Below, in pieces: positions 36,620-47,010 of a stretch of 64,000 nucleotides of DNA. The DNA is taken from the NCBI GenBank assembly GCA_024138025.1, contig JAMXBD010000063.1, positions 1,426,001 through 1,490,000 of the forward strand. The letters are read 5' to 3'. This DNA is from Combretum micranthum (Eukaryota; Streptophyta; Magnoliopsida; Myrtales; Combretaceae). The translations under genes and the position numbers were made by a program. Every line of letters begins with the position of its first letter. The first letter of the stretch is position 1. Below the pieces are notes generated by a model, which was given only the letters and a program-made list of their open reading frames with translations, ran no database searches and was not told the DNA's origin.

Positions 36620-39600
36620 ATGGAACTGTTTCCAGCGCAACCAGATTTATCATTGCAAATCAGCCCACCAAATTCAAACCCTACACCATCATCATCATCA
36701 TCAACAACAACAACTATTAGAAAACCTAGAACAGATGACCAAGAAGCCAGTTATGGTTTCTGGACGAGAGCGTTTTTGGATTCTAGGAAAATTACCTCTT
36801 TTGATGATCAACAATCCTTATTGATTCCCTCATCCAGGGTTTTGGGCTCGGCTTCGGGTTCAACTGAGTCCAATAATCTCAACCCTTATGATCATCATCA
36901 ACACCTAATCATCATCATCATAAACATTCTTACTTCATCCACCAAAATCAACATCCATATCCACGTCCTTTTTACAATCACCAAAATGGAGTTACTGGCC
37001 ATGAATTTGGTTACTTAAGGCCTGTTAGAGGTTTTCAGTCGTCATATAACCAAAACCCTTGTAGAGATTTCCAATTTGGACCACAAGATCAGCCTCCTTC
37101 TAATAGGAAGCTTTGTGTTCCTCTTAATGATAATAATGCTTTTGCTTCAACAAATTGTTGCTCTCCTCTAAGATCAAGACTCATGTCGCGCTTTCCGGCC
37201 AAGCGCGGCATAAGAGCTCCCGGATGCGGTGGACCACCACTCTACATGCCCGCTTCGTCCACGCAGTCGACCTTCTTGGCGGCCATGAAAGTAAGCATTA
37301 TCAATCTTTTCTCCATTAGATAATATTTTTTATAGCTTGTAAACTGACTCTTCTCGAATATATTGGGTTCGAATCCCACTCCTTGTTGTAAGGTGAAAAA
37401 TTGTTATTATTATTTTTTTTTTCTAATTTTGTTGTTAAAATTGAGTTTAGGAGCTACTCCCAAATCAGTTCTTGAGCTAATGGATGTGAAAGATCTAACC
37501 CTTGCACATGTTAAATCACATTTACAGGTAACCAACTAACCTTTTTTTTTTCTTTTTTAATTTTCCTCTTACGATTGTAAAATACCCATGTTTTCTTCTT
37601 TTTTTTTTCCTCTTTTCATCTGCTCTCAATTTAAGAAAAAAGAAATATAAATAATTGAAAATCACACTAGAAAAGCAAAAAATATAAATCTCTTCAGTGG
37701 GAATTTTTTTATTTTTTAATCCTTATACATTAGTGTACATTAAAATATAAATTTATTTTCGTTAATTCTAACTTAAGAAAACCTAATTCACCAATTAAAT
37801 TAAAATTTTCACTATATTTAGGTAAAAAAAAATCACCCCACCGTAAAAGTTTACGACTAGGCATGGTGAAATGATGTTCGACATGTTTTAGATCTGAGAT
37901 TGTTTTCCACTTTCTTTCTTTCTTTTTTTTTTTCCTTTTCCTCCCTCTGCAAGCTAATAAACAGCTTTTTACATGGAACAAGGAACCCACCTAGTTAAGA
38001 AAAACAGTTCTATTATATATAACTACTACTATGTGTGTGATTGGTTTTTGTGTGTGAATGGGAAAAATATTAATCATCAATTTCAGAGAGCATATAAGAC
38101 AAAAGCTCAAGAAATCAACTGAGGGGTTCGGTCATCGCCATAAAGTCGACATAAACAAAAAACATAGCCTATCTACTATAAAAAAAAAATTATATTTTTA
38201 AGTGGGTTATTTTTTTTAATTGTTATTCACCTTTTTGGAAATTTTAAAAAATATATATATATGTATATATATTTTTTTTTTGAGGAAGAAAAGGTGAATT
38301 AAAGGTCTAAAAGAAAAATAAAGGCTAGGAGGAGACTAAAGACAACATCATTTCTCAATTATATGCTCATCAGAATCAGATAACATGAATTTGGGGTTTA
38401 CTGAACTGGACTTTGCTTAACATGGTTAATCCGTACATAGGGGTAAAATTTAGATGCTTCTTTTTGACCTTACGTACCCACATTTCCCGGCACATGTACT
38501 TGTAGTGGTAACACCACACACCATGTCTAAGAACTGCGAAAGACAGATAGAGATAGCCATACCATATGGTGTTTGTTGGTTATTCGAGGCCTACATTGTT
38601 ATCTTCCACTTTTATGCTAGGAGTATGGAGCAGTTTAAGTTTGAATATAACACGTGTGTACTGTTTCTATAAAATAAAATTATATAATAAATAGTCTAAA
38701 AATGATTACATAAATTTCATTGTAAAATCGTATATTAAACGTGCTATATTTGTAGAAAAATAAAATCGCATATTGATATTATGATATGCATACGAAGAAA
38801 AAATGCAAAATCACATGCTGAATTGATTCAATTATTAATATAAATTTGTGTAGGCATAAATAAATTTACGATGGATTGATAAGCAGACAAATATCTTAGT
38901 TTAAATTCATCTAATCTAGGTCCCATGAGATCTTGAAATTTAGAAGGGAGTGAAATTTTCTAACTTTATATATTTTCTTTATTAAAAAAAAATAATGCTG
39001 TGTGGCCATCATTTATGTAACGTTTCATTATACATTATAATGTTTGACTTTCGCGTGTAAATTGTATCTTGATTTCATTATGTTAACTTGGTATTGTTAT
39101 TATTTTAGATGTACAGAACTGTGAAGACTACAGACAAAGCAGCTGCTTCTTCTGGTACAAATTGTACACTGTAAATGTTGTTTGTATAAATATATAACTC
39201 ACCCAAATCAAATCATTTCCTTCAAGACATTTCATTTAATATTTGTATAGCTTAGGCAACTTGATGTTTAATATGAAGGTAAATTATGCCAATTATCACT
39301 AAAAATTAGAACTCTCTAAATTTTCATCAATTTATAAATCATTTGTTGACGTCTAGATTTTGAAATACTTTGTGACATGAAGCATAGTTTTTTATTTTTA
39401 ATAATTTCAACCATTAACGATAGATTGATGAAAATTTCTTTTTGAAAAGTTGTCATTAGGATGATCTGCTGTGCACTTGTAGATTTTCATTTGTAGCAGC
39501 TAGTGTAAATTGAACTTGTGATACTCAGGAAAAGGCTTTCGTGGTGACAGGTGTTAAATACTAAATTACTACTTTAATAGTAACGAATTACATATATATT

Positions 39601-42600
39601 TCCCAGGACAATCTGATGTTTTTGATAACGGATCATCAGGAGAAACCTCAGAAGATTTAAGGTTTGAAGCCCACATCCTGCAGGGAGAAGAAGCTCTAAT
39701 AATCAAGTGGAGAAACACCAACACCATGAAGATAAGGAGTGTCAGATTGATCTGTGGACCATGATCAAATCAACAAGGTGAAGCTTTTATTTATTTGCTA
39801 ATAAATCCAATATTATTCAACAATGTGCATGGATATATAAACAATACTATACGATACAGGAGGTTACTTTTAATATATATTTTTTATGCACACGTACCTA
39901 CGTGCAAAGGTTCACATACATTAAACTTTTTTATGTTATCATCATAGTTATAGGTTCTTTCTAAAAGCTGAAAAGAGGTAAAAGAGAGAGTTTCAGGTGA
40001 TAGTGGAATGTCTCCACTAATCAAATTGCAATGCACATGCACATTCCTAACAATTTTTCTTTTTAACTTTTTTCTTTCTTTTCTTTTCTTTTCTTTTCTT
40101 TTTTTGGAGATACTAAAACTCTTATATATATTGAGTCATTCAGCACTATAACAAATTCTCCTAGCATCCTGGTCTAAAAATTGTTAATAGTGAAATGATT
40201 ATTAATCAAACTTTTCAAACTAAAAGAATAAAGGGGGAAAAAAATCGTATTTAGTGGTAACTTAATATCATTTTAATGTCCTTATAAATCAATTCAAGGC
40301 AGAGAAAGAAAAAATCAAGACTTGATTTTCATAAATAATTCATGTGGGACTTATGTACAAGCCATCCTCCCCCTTGAATGCTATACTTTTTCAATGATTC
40401 AATTTATTCTCCTACAATCCGTATTGCTCATAAGTAGTTAATAGCTAAGTTAGCATATGACTAATGAACTTGACCAAATAAGTTACTAGCCAATGTTGAT
40501 TTACTCTCACTATCTTAAAAACCAAAACTATGAATACATTTAGTTGATTCCATATGGGTGAAACAGAATATTTATTTCTTTTTTTATAAATATATTCTTG
40601 TATTTGGTTAATGGAATGGGTATTCCACCCAACTGTTATTGCTGTAAAATAAGGAGTTGCAGTTCCATCGTTTATAGTTAAAAGAACAGTCCTTTTTAAG
40701 TTTATTTTTATATCTACTTATGAGTCCTTGCCTAATAGTGAAGCTACGAAGAAAAAGGATATGCTAAGATATTTAAATATATTTCTAATTTATTATTAAT
40801 GTCATTTTAAGAGCAACCAAATAAAATAATAACTATTGTTTTACTATCCAATAAAAAGGGTATGCCGGACTTTGCTCACATAGAGTATACTACGTTATGA
40901 TTTGGTTATATTCAAGCAAAACTTTCAAATATAATTAAATATAGTAAGTACGTCTGCATCCTAAATCAAGAGATAAACCTAATGTAATATATACAGGCAG
41001 AAATAGCGAAAATTACACAAGGTTTAAGCATAGGGAAACGTAAATGCGCCTCCTTTTGTAACATTGAAAAGCCTAACTTGCATTTGCGATTTGGATGTGG
41101 CCTCTTCATGTTTGCGTAAATCATTTTTTGTCTCAAAACTATATATAAACCTAGACTCCGAAAAGTAGCAAATGATATTGTAGCTTAGGGGTTTACCGTG
41201 ATCTTTCAAATGGGATGTACCATGTTCAAATCCTCCTCCATTGTAGATTATTGAAATTACATCTATTTTTACTAGGTCCAAAAATGTAGGGATGATTTGA
41301 TAGGTAAATATTATCTTACAGTTGCTTTATTTTCACCTTGTTGGTGTAGAACTACATTGTAAATACAATGATATCTAATTAAAAAAGTTTATAAAAATAA
41401 TATTCAATGCCAAATTTTGTATACTCTTTTCTAGTTCATTTGAAACTTTAAATATAGTACAATCGAGTTCTGTAAAGTACCACATCCTCTTATATAAATA
41501 GCAATATTTTCTCAATTGTAGTTATTGAAACCTTTGACTCACACAGTGTTTACTAGAGTGGGCAAAACAACTAACCAACCGAACCAATTGTAATGAAATA
41601 AAACCAAACCGACAATATGTTTTTTTTTTAAATAATTTAGCTTAAAAATTTTTGAATTGAAACCAATCCATGAATTTATGGTTGGTTTAAGGAAGCAAAC
41701 TAAACTAATTCGTAAAACCAAAAAAACCATTTAAAAAGATAAATAATATTTTACTTGTAACTATAACTTTTTTGTGATGATTGATGAAATTTTGTATATA
41801 TTTTTATGGTTTTATTATACTATTTATTATTTAATAAATATTGATTATTATAAAGTTGTTCATTTTTTATAATTGTTTTTTTAAGGCTCATGATATATAT
41901 TCTTTTATTGGCGATGTAATTTTTTTTTAACAGTTTTAACTTTATGGAGTATGGAATTTGTTTATATTGTTATTGACTCTTATTATATATTACTTGTTTA
42001 ATATGGTTTATCATGGGTCACTTTTATTATTGATGATTTTTGTTGGTTTTGATTTTAATTATAGTCAAATTTGTGGGTTGATGATTGCCTTGATGTTGTG
42101 AAAATTATAGATTATAGTTTGCTATATATTAGTAGAAATATATTTGTTAGTGGATAACTAGTTGTGACTTAATGGTTGGATTATGAATGTAATGGATTTA
42201 TAAATATTTTATTATGATTTGCAATATAAACTTTGTAAAATAATTTAAATATTTGAATGTCCACACAAATATAAAAAAATAGAAAAAAAAATTTTAATTA
42301 GAATTTTGATTTAATCCGTAATCCAAATTGAACTAAACTATTATTTAATTGTTTGAAAATTTTCGAATTCAAACCATGGTTTGGTTTGAGATAGAGAAAT
42401 AAAAACCAAATTGCAAATTATGGTTTGGTTTGGTTTTTAGTAAAACTGAATTAACTTGATCCATACCCACAACTAGTGTTTACATGATTAAAATGTTTTA
42501 ACTAAATAATAGAGATAAAATCCTACAAAATATAAACGTTGTAAAGATTTCATTAAAATTAAATGTTATCGACAAAGCCTCAAGCAACAGAGAATTATTG

Positions 42601-44575
42601 AGTCTTTGAAAGAATACATGGTGTATAACCGAATGGATAATGTTCTATTAGGGTATCCCTCCAAACATTGGAAATTTTCAAAAATGGTTTTCCATAGTTT
42701 TTAAATTTTTTTCATAAAATATAAATGTATCTGGTATGGTTTTGATGTTTCTATATCTAGTAGCGTGTCTATTATTGGATGGAATTCTAGGTTTGTCTAC
42801 TTCAATAATTTGTTAGTAGAAAACTTACTTCTCATAGTCTTAAGTGAAAACCTCAATGATGAGATAATAATTTCCTCCTCTTTTTGTTGATAGAAACAAG
42901 AGTCTCCTTCTTTCATCATACCTTATGATATGATATCAATTATTTCCAATTAAACGTATAGAAATCCAAGCCCACCATAAGAATGGGAGATATCTCTTTC
43001 CTTTGGATTTTGTGGGCTCACATATATGGGAGTTATTGACTGGCCCCACCATAGAAAAAACTCAGTATCAAAGACTCAACACAGTGATGGACCCATTAGT
43101 GGAAAAATATTGAAACCCTAGATAAAGCCATATGCCCTATGCAACTATTAGTGGAAACATATAAGTGCTAAAGCTATATGTCCTTTGATACTTACCTAAG
43201 GTGTGCTCTTTGATTTTATGGGTAATGGGGTATCACATGGGTGGGGAGAATGTTTCCAACTTTTTCTTTCAATCAAAGACATTTGTGAAAAAGTATAAAA
43301 AAACAAAGAAGTAAAGATGCTTTCTGTTGAGAGCTGCCTTACTTTTTATTTGCATGGATTGGCTTCCATTGAATGCAGCAGGGGTTGATGATAATAATAT
43401 TCTCCCTCAATCTCTCTTTGTTCAATATTTAGCAGGGAAAGTTGCTTGCATGAGAAAACAAATGATTCTGGAGGAAATCTGACATTTCTAATGGATCAGG
43501 TAAACACCAAATTTATAGAACTTCCTATTCCTTTGATCTTTCTCCTTGCAATTAATTAGGGTCTTGTTAACAAATACTTAGGGTACTCATTGAAAACTTT
43601 AAAAAAATTATTCATCAGACTCTTGGCAGTGTAACAATTATTATTATTATTTTTTTTTTTTTACAATATATATACACACACACACACATACATGTGCTGC
43701 TGGACACGTCAGCATTTTGTAACCATTTAATCAAATGAATAAGGGCAAACCATTAGAAGTTCATACCTTTAGCATATGGCTTTCGTTGCTACCGCTAAGT
43801 ATCCTCAATTCATAATTTATGTTAGCTTTCTGGTGTTTCAGCAGTATCGTTTATTTCGATTTGGTATTTCTTCAACATAGCATAAATTTTGTCCTTTTGA
43901 GGACATGTATCTTGGCAACTTAAAATTATAGGTTAAATGTTATATTCGGTACTTGAATTTTATCAATGTTATATTCGGTACTTGAATTTTATCTATTTGT
44001 TTGAGTTACTTAATAAACTGAATTTTTAAGAGTGTTAATTTATTACTTACAAACATTTCAGAATTACTCATAAAAATTAGATTAGATGATAAATTATAAT
44101 GGCAAGCAAAAATCATTAAATCGATTGCAAAATAGATAAAGTTTAGATAGTTAATTGTAAAACTAGAGAATGTTTTAATACCAAATTGATATTTTTAAAT
44201 TTTAGATAATTAATTGCAAATGTTAGTAAAATCGAAGCACCAAATACAGTATTATATTCCAAAATCATACAATCCCTGTTAGTTTATTATCCTATGACTG
44301 GTTGCTACATACTATGAATATTCAATTGGAGTCAACTACTTTGCTTTTATATATGTTCAAACATGGTGAAATATCAACGGAAACCCAATAGGGATAATTA
44401 AATAAATAATATGATTTAGTGTAACCTTTTTTGTTTTATCAATCTTTACATGCAGAAAGAAGCAAATGTAAAGTGCACAAGCTATGAGGGAACATCGGAT
44501 GTAGACTCATCAAATGTTTCAGGCACAAGTTCTGATGAACCTAATCTTGAATTTACTCTCGGAAGGTTGCATTAA
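36620..44575 (+). CDS. KAN2: KANADI2-like GARP transcription factor (six exons)
   Basis: KANADI proteins are nuclear GARP-family DNA-binding factors, mostly repressors, that specify abaxial (lower) identity in leaves, carpels and ovules and oppose HD-ZIP III genes (family knowledge). Exons read here: 36620-37290, 37451-37527, 39109-39154, 39607-39777, 43436-43499 and 44456-44575. All introns are GT-AG and all phases agree. The N-terminus MELFPAQPDLSLQISPPNS is the KAN2-type start with an LxLxL-like repressor motif. The GARP domain spans about residues 197-258: a MRWTTTLHARFVHAV helix, then RATPKSVLELMDVKDLTLAH and VKSHLQMYRTVKTTDKAAAS. The C-terminal NLEFTLGR motif is conserved. Total length is about 383 residues, close to Arabidopsis KAN2. 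Three single-base losses (near 36,900, at 37,219-37,222 and near 39,668) break the frame. Splice sites are intact, so either they are assembly errors or the gene has only recently been damaged. Confidence 0.9.
37291..37450 (+). other. KAN2-like intron 1 with SINE-like insert
   Basis: A 160-base GT-AG intron splitting the Arg codon of the GGHER motif in the GARP domain. Most of it is occupied by a SINE-like piece (37332-37430). The intron position matches the conserved KANADI gene structure. Confidence 0.8.
37332..37430 (+). repeat. SINE-like (tRNA-derived) fragment
   Basis: TATAGCTTGTAAACTGACTC resembles a pol III A box. GGTTCGAATCCC at 37366-37377 is a very good B box about 34 bases downstream. 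It ends in TTGTTATTATTATTTTTTTT, a typical SINE tail. It does not fold into a tRNA cloverleaf that I can draw, so it is not called a tRNA. No target duplication was found. Confidence 0.4.
37528..39108 (+). other. KAN2-like intron 2
   Basis: A 1581-base GT-AG intron (GTAACC ... TATTTTAG) between the HLQ and MYRTVK codons of the GARP domain. It is AT-rich, and short open frames inside it are chance. A segment near 38,690-38,790 has AAAATCG.ATATT words resembling the inverted-repeat element at 46.7-47.0 kb, but I could not place ends. Confidence 0.8.
39155..39606 (+). other. KAN2-like intron 3
   Basis: GT-AG intron (GTACAA ... TTTCCCAG) that splits the Gly codon of SSGQSDV. Reading through instead of splicing gives a stop within five codons, so splicing is needed to reach the C-terminal half. 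No insertion is recognised in it. Confidence 0.8.
41178..41290 (+). repeat. SINE-like fragment in intron 4
   Basis: TAGCTTAGGGGTTTACC resembles an A box and GTTCAAATCC at 41224-41233 resembles a B box, about 40 bases apart. CCTCCTCCATTGTAGATTATTG follows, like the end of the tRNA-related part of plant SINEs. The overall plan is the same as the fragment at 37332 but the sequence differs. No target duplication was seen. The minus-strand open frame at 41024-41281 is chance. Confidence 0.35.
41554..42475. mobile_element. Non-autonomous hAT-type element with perfect 8-bp TSD
   Basis: The ends are TAGAGTGGGCAAA on the left and, in reverse complement, TAGTTGTGGGTATGG on the right, short imperfect inverted repeats of hAT style. 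The flanks are identical: GTGTTTAC at 41546-41553 and again at 42476-42483, the 8-bp duplication expected of hAT transposons. Subterminal regions are rich in AACC/GGTT words on both sides. The ~920 bases contain no transposase frame, so the element needed a partner to move. It lies inside intron 4 of the KAN2-like gene. Confidence 0.85.
43500..44455 (+). other. KAN2-like intron 5
   Basis: A 956-base GT-AG intron (GTAAAC ... CATGCAG) in phase 0 between the MDQ and KEANVK codons. It contains a T-run with a CA microsatellite (43,649-43,691) and a MITE-like inverted repeat (43931-44260). Confidence 0.75.
43931..44260. mobile_element. MITE-like element in intron 5 with an internal 29-bp duplication
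   Basis: The left arm contains TATTCGGTACTTGAATTTTA. The reverse complement of the right arm contains TATTTGGTGCTTCGATTTTA, and the similarity extends with mismatches on both sides. The left arm includes a perfect 29-base tandem duplication (43936-43964 and 43965-43993). No target duplication was identified. Confidence 0.5.
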
Positions 44576-45405
44576 ATTTGTATCTATTTTCTTTTTTTTT
44601 TTTCCCTCCCTCTCTCTTCTATACTGTGGTGCAGTACTCATATTGAAAATGATTATAATCCGTTTATCTCTCTTTTGAGAGACTGCAAAAAGGAACTTGG
44701 TATTCTTTGCTAAATATAAAAATAAAAATAAAACCTTAGACAAAGAAAAGGAGAAAGGGAAAAAAATATTTTAAAAAAAAGTGAAGGAAAAAGGAAAAGG
44801 AAAAAAATTAAAAATAAAGAAAAGCATCAAAAGGAAAGGTAAAGAAAGGCACAAGGAGACAAAGAATGACAGAAAGTAAGAAAAGCGTGTGGAAAAAACC
44901 AATGTCATTCTCACTAAAACGTGTATGAGATCACATCAATTGGATTTTATTCCCACGTAAATAGGTGAAGTCCAATTGGTCTCCTTTTGTATATTTATGT
45001 TCTCCCTGAAACTAAGGATGGAGACTTTTCAGACAATTCATTTATTGAGGTAAAAATAAAATGATTCTTCATATCTATATAATATTATGGCTGTTAATTG
45101 CTCTCTCTTCATTGTGTAAAAAAAAAAAAAAAATCAAATCACAGCTATGTTCAGATCTTGCAATGATTTTTATTTTTATTATTCCAAGTCTTCAATGATC
45201 ATTAGCTATAAGGACTTCATGAAGTTTATCCATAAATATTCTTGATTAGCAATAATGATAAATGGGTTACCCAACCAACCAACTCTCCACATAAAATTAA
45301 AAAAAAAATGAAAAAGTAAAAAACCAAGAAAGAAAGTAGAACATTGTCTACTTAGACGCAACAGAAGGGGACAGAATAAGTATTCCTAATAATCCTTTTA
45401 TACCT
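44576..45405. other. 3' flank of the KAN2-like gene
   Basis: Non-coding. AATAAA-like words (AAAATAAAAATAAAACC near 44,720) could serve as a polyadenylation signal. A purine-rich AAAGGAAAAGG tract spans about 44,740-44,870. No gene is seen. Confidence 0.4.
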
Positions 45406-46205
45406 GTTTGGAGGGCTTTTTTTTTTTTTTTTTTTTTTTATCTTCCCTTTTCATCTGCTGTGGGGAAAAATCAGTGAGACTATTCTACTCCTAATTTAAT
45501 TCTACAACTAATAAATTGTAATTAATTAATAGGGGCATAATGGTGATTTAAATGCTACTTCCGATTAAATGCTATAATTAATAAATTAAAATATATAAAT
45601 TTATTAATTGTTTGGAGAGTTTTTTTTATATCTTCCCTTTCATCTTTGTGTGGAAAAAACAATAATATTACGTTTGGTACATGAATCATCCGGAATGGAA
45701 TAGATTGAAATCCAAGGAAATAAAGTGGAATATAATCAATATGGAAATGATAAATCTATTCTTTGTTTAGAAATGGACATGGAATGGAATGGATATGAAT
45801 TAGTTTACATTGGAATTTACTAAAAATACCCTTTAAAAAAATAAGATAATAAATTTATACCGAAAAAAAAGTAATTCAAGTAAAAATTCTTAATGGAAGA
45901 TGGAATGGAATCGTGATTCCCTCTTCTCAAAGGCGGAATCGAATTCCACCTAAAAGCCGGAATCATAGATTCCAAGGAATCACAATTCCGCCTTGTTATG
46001 ACGCTTCCAAACGCAGGAAAAGGAATGAAAACCAGAATCGTGATTCCATTCTGATCCATTCCTACATACGAAACAAGCCATAAGACTATTTTACTCCTAA
46101 TTTAATTTTACAACTAATAAATTGTAATTAATAAATAGGGGCATAATGTTAATTTGAATTCTATTTCCATTTAAATGCTGCAATTAATAAATTGAAATAA
46201 AGTTT
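45406..46205. repeat. ~190-bp direct duplication, second copy split by a MITE
   Basis: Copy 1 (about 45406-45595) runs GTTTGGAGGGC, a 23-T run, TCTTCCCTTTTCATCTG, then GACTATTCTACTCCTAATTTAA and AGGGGCATAATGGTGATTT. Copy 2 repeats the same order from 45610 to about 45661 and resumes at 46084 with GACTATTTTACTCCTAATTT, continuing to about 46,200. The intervening 45667-46080 is the inserted element. Confidence 0.65.
45667..46080. mobile_element. MITE inside the duplicated unit
   Basis: The left end reads TTACGTTTGGTACATGAATC, then GGAATGGAA. The right end in reverse complement reads TGGCTTGTTTCGTATGTAGG, then GAATGGAA: imperfect inverted repeats of a ~415-bp element. Many GGAATGGAAT and GATTCCA words fill the interior. 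An ATAA at each edge may be a short target duplication but is not distinctive. The minus-strand frame at 45820-46059 is chance. Confidence 0.5.
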
Positions 46206-46649
46206 TAAACAAAATAGACCTTGAAATATATAATTCATTCTCTAAAACTGGTAAAACAATTCTAAAGTATAACTTTTAACAAATGTTGAAATAAACTAAT
46301 AAATAAATAATAGTAATTGTATTAAACTTAGATACATATCAATTCATTGGAATTTAAAACTTATAGATATGTTCTACTGAAAAAAAAAATTATAGATATG
46401 GTGTAAATTTTATCTTTCATTACTTAACATTCTTATTTGCTTGTTAAATAAAATTTTGATTGAAATCTATCAAGTGGACACCTTAACTGAATGGGAGTAA
46501 AATAACAATATGGGAATTCAAATTAAAGTTCATCTTCTTTGCTTTGACAAAATGTTTAATAACTGTTACAACAAAATGGTAAATAAACTTAGATTATATA
46601 TATAAAGAAATGGTAAAACACATGTCTACCAACTTTGTAGAAAAAAATT
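46206..46649. other. Intergenic DNA, no gene seen
   Basis: AT-rich sequence without recognised features. Confidence 0.5.
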
Positions 46650-47010
46650 ATACAAATACAAATTATACAAAAATAATTACACAAATACCAATGCAAAATT
46701 GCATATTAAACAAGCGTTTCATAAATTTACACATGAAACTTCCTTTGAAGATGCGATTCAGCCAAAAGTCATGCGCATCTTTAAAGAGCATTTCATTTTT
46801 TTAACATGAATAGCATCTTAAAGGGTAAATTCACTTATTTTGTAGGTAAATTGCATCTTTAACAGGCATTTCATATTTGTTAATAAATCACATTTTTGAG
46901 ATAAGATTTATGTGTAAATTCATGAATCGTTTGTTAAATATGCGATTTTGCATTGATATTTTGATAATTGATTTAATGTAATTAATATTTAAGTAAATTT
47001 TATTCGAATG
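46650..47010. mobile_element. Inverted-repeat (foldback/MITE) element
   Basis: The arm at 46674-46735 contains CCAATGCAAAATTGCATATT, then AAACAAGCGTTTCATAAATT and TACACATGA. The reverse complement of 46908-46969 reads TCAATGCAAAATCGCATATT, then TAACAAACGATTCATGAATT and TACACATAA. That is about 60 bases at high identity, with weaker pairing further out. The loop holds repeated GCATCTTTAA words. Superfamily unknown. Confidence 0.65.

Larger units (their letters stand above)
39778..43435 (+). other. KAN2-like intron 4, 3.7 kb, carrying transposons
   Basis: GT-AG intron (GTGAAG ... ATTTAGCAG) splitting an Arg codon. It holds a CTTTT-rich tract (40,074-40,103), a SINE-like piece near 41,180 and a 922-bp hAT-type element at 41554-42475. 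It is the longest intron of the gene and is mostly repeat-derived or AT-rich. Confidence 0.75.

Noticed and set aside
36605..37018. Taking the single 137-codon frame as the whole KAN2-like protein
   Set aside because: Its tail after about 36,900 is an out-of-frame translation of a His-rich stretch. The conserved protein continues in another frame and through five further exons.
37360..37385. Possible tRNA gene because of a strong B box
   Set aside because: No cloverleaf with matching acceptor and anticodon arms could be drawn around it. A SINE fragment fits better.
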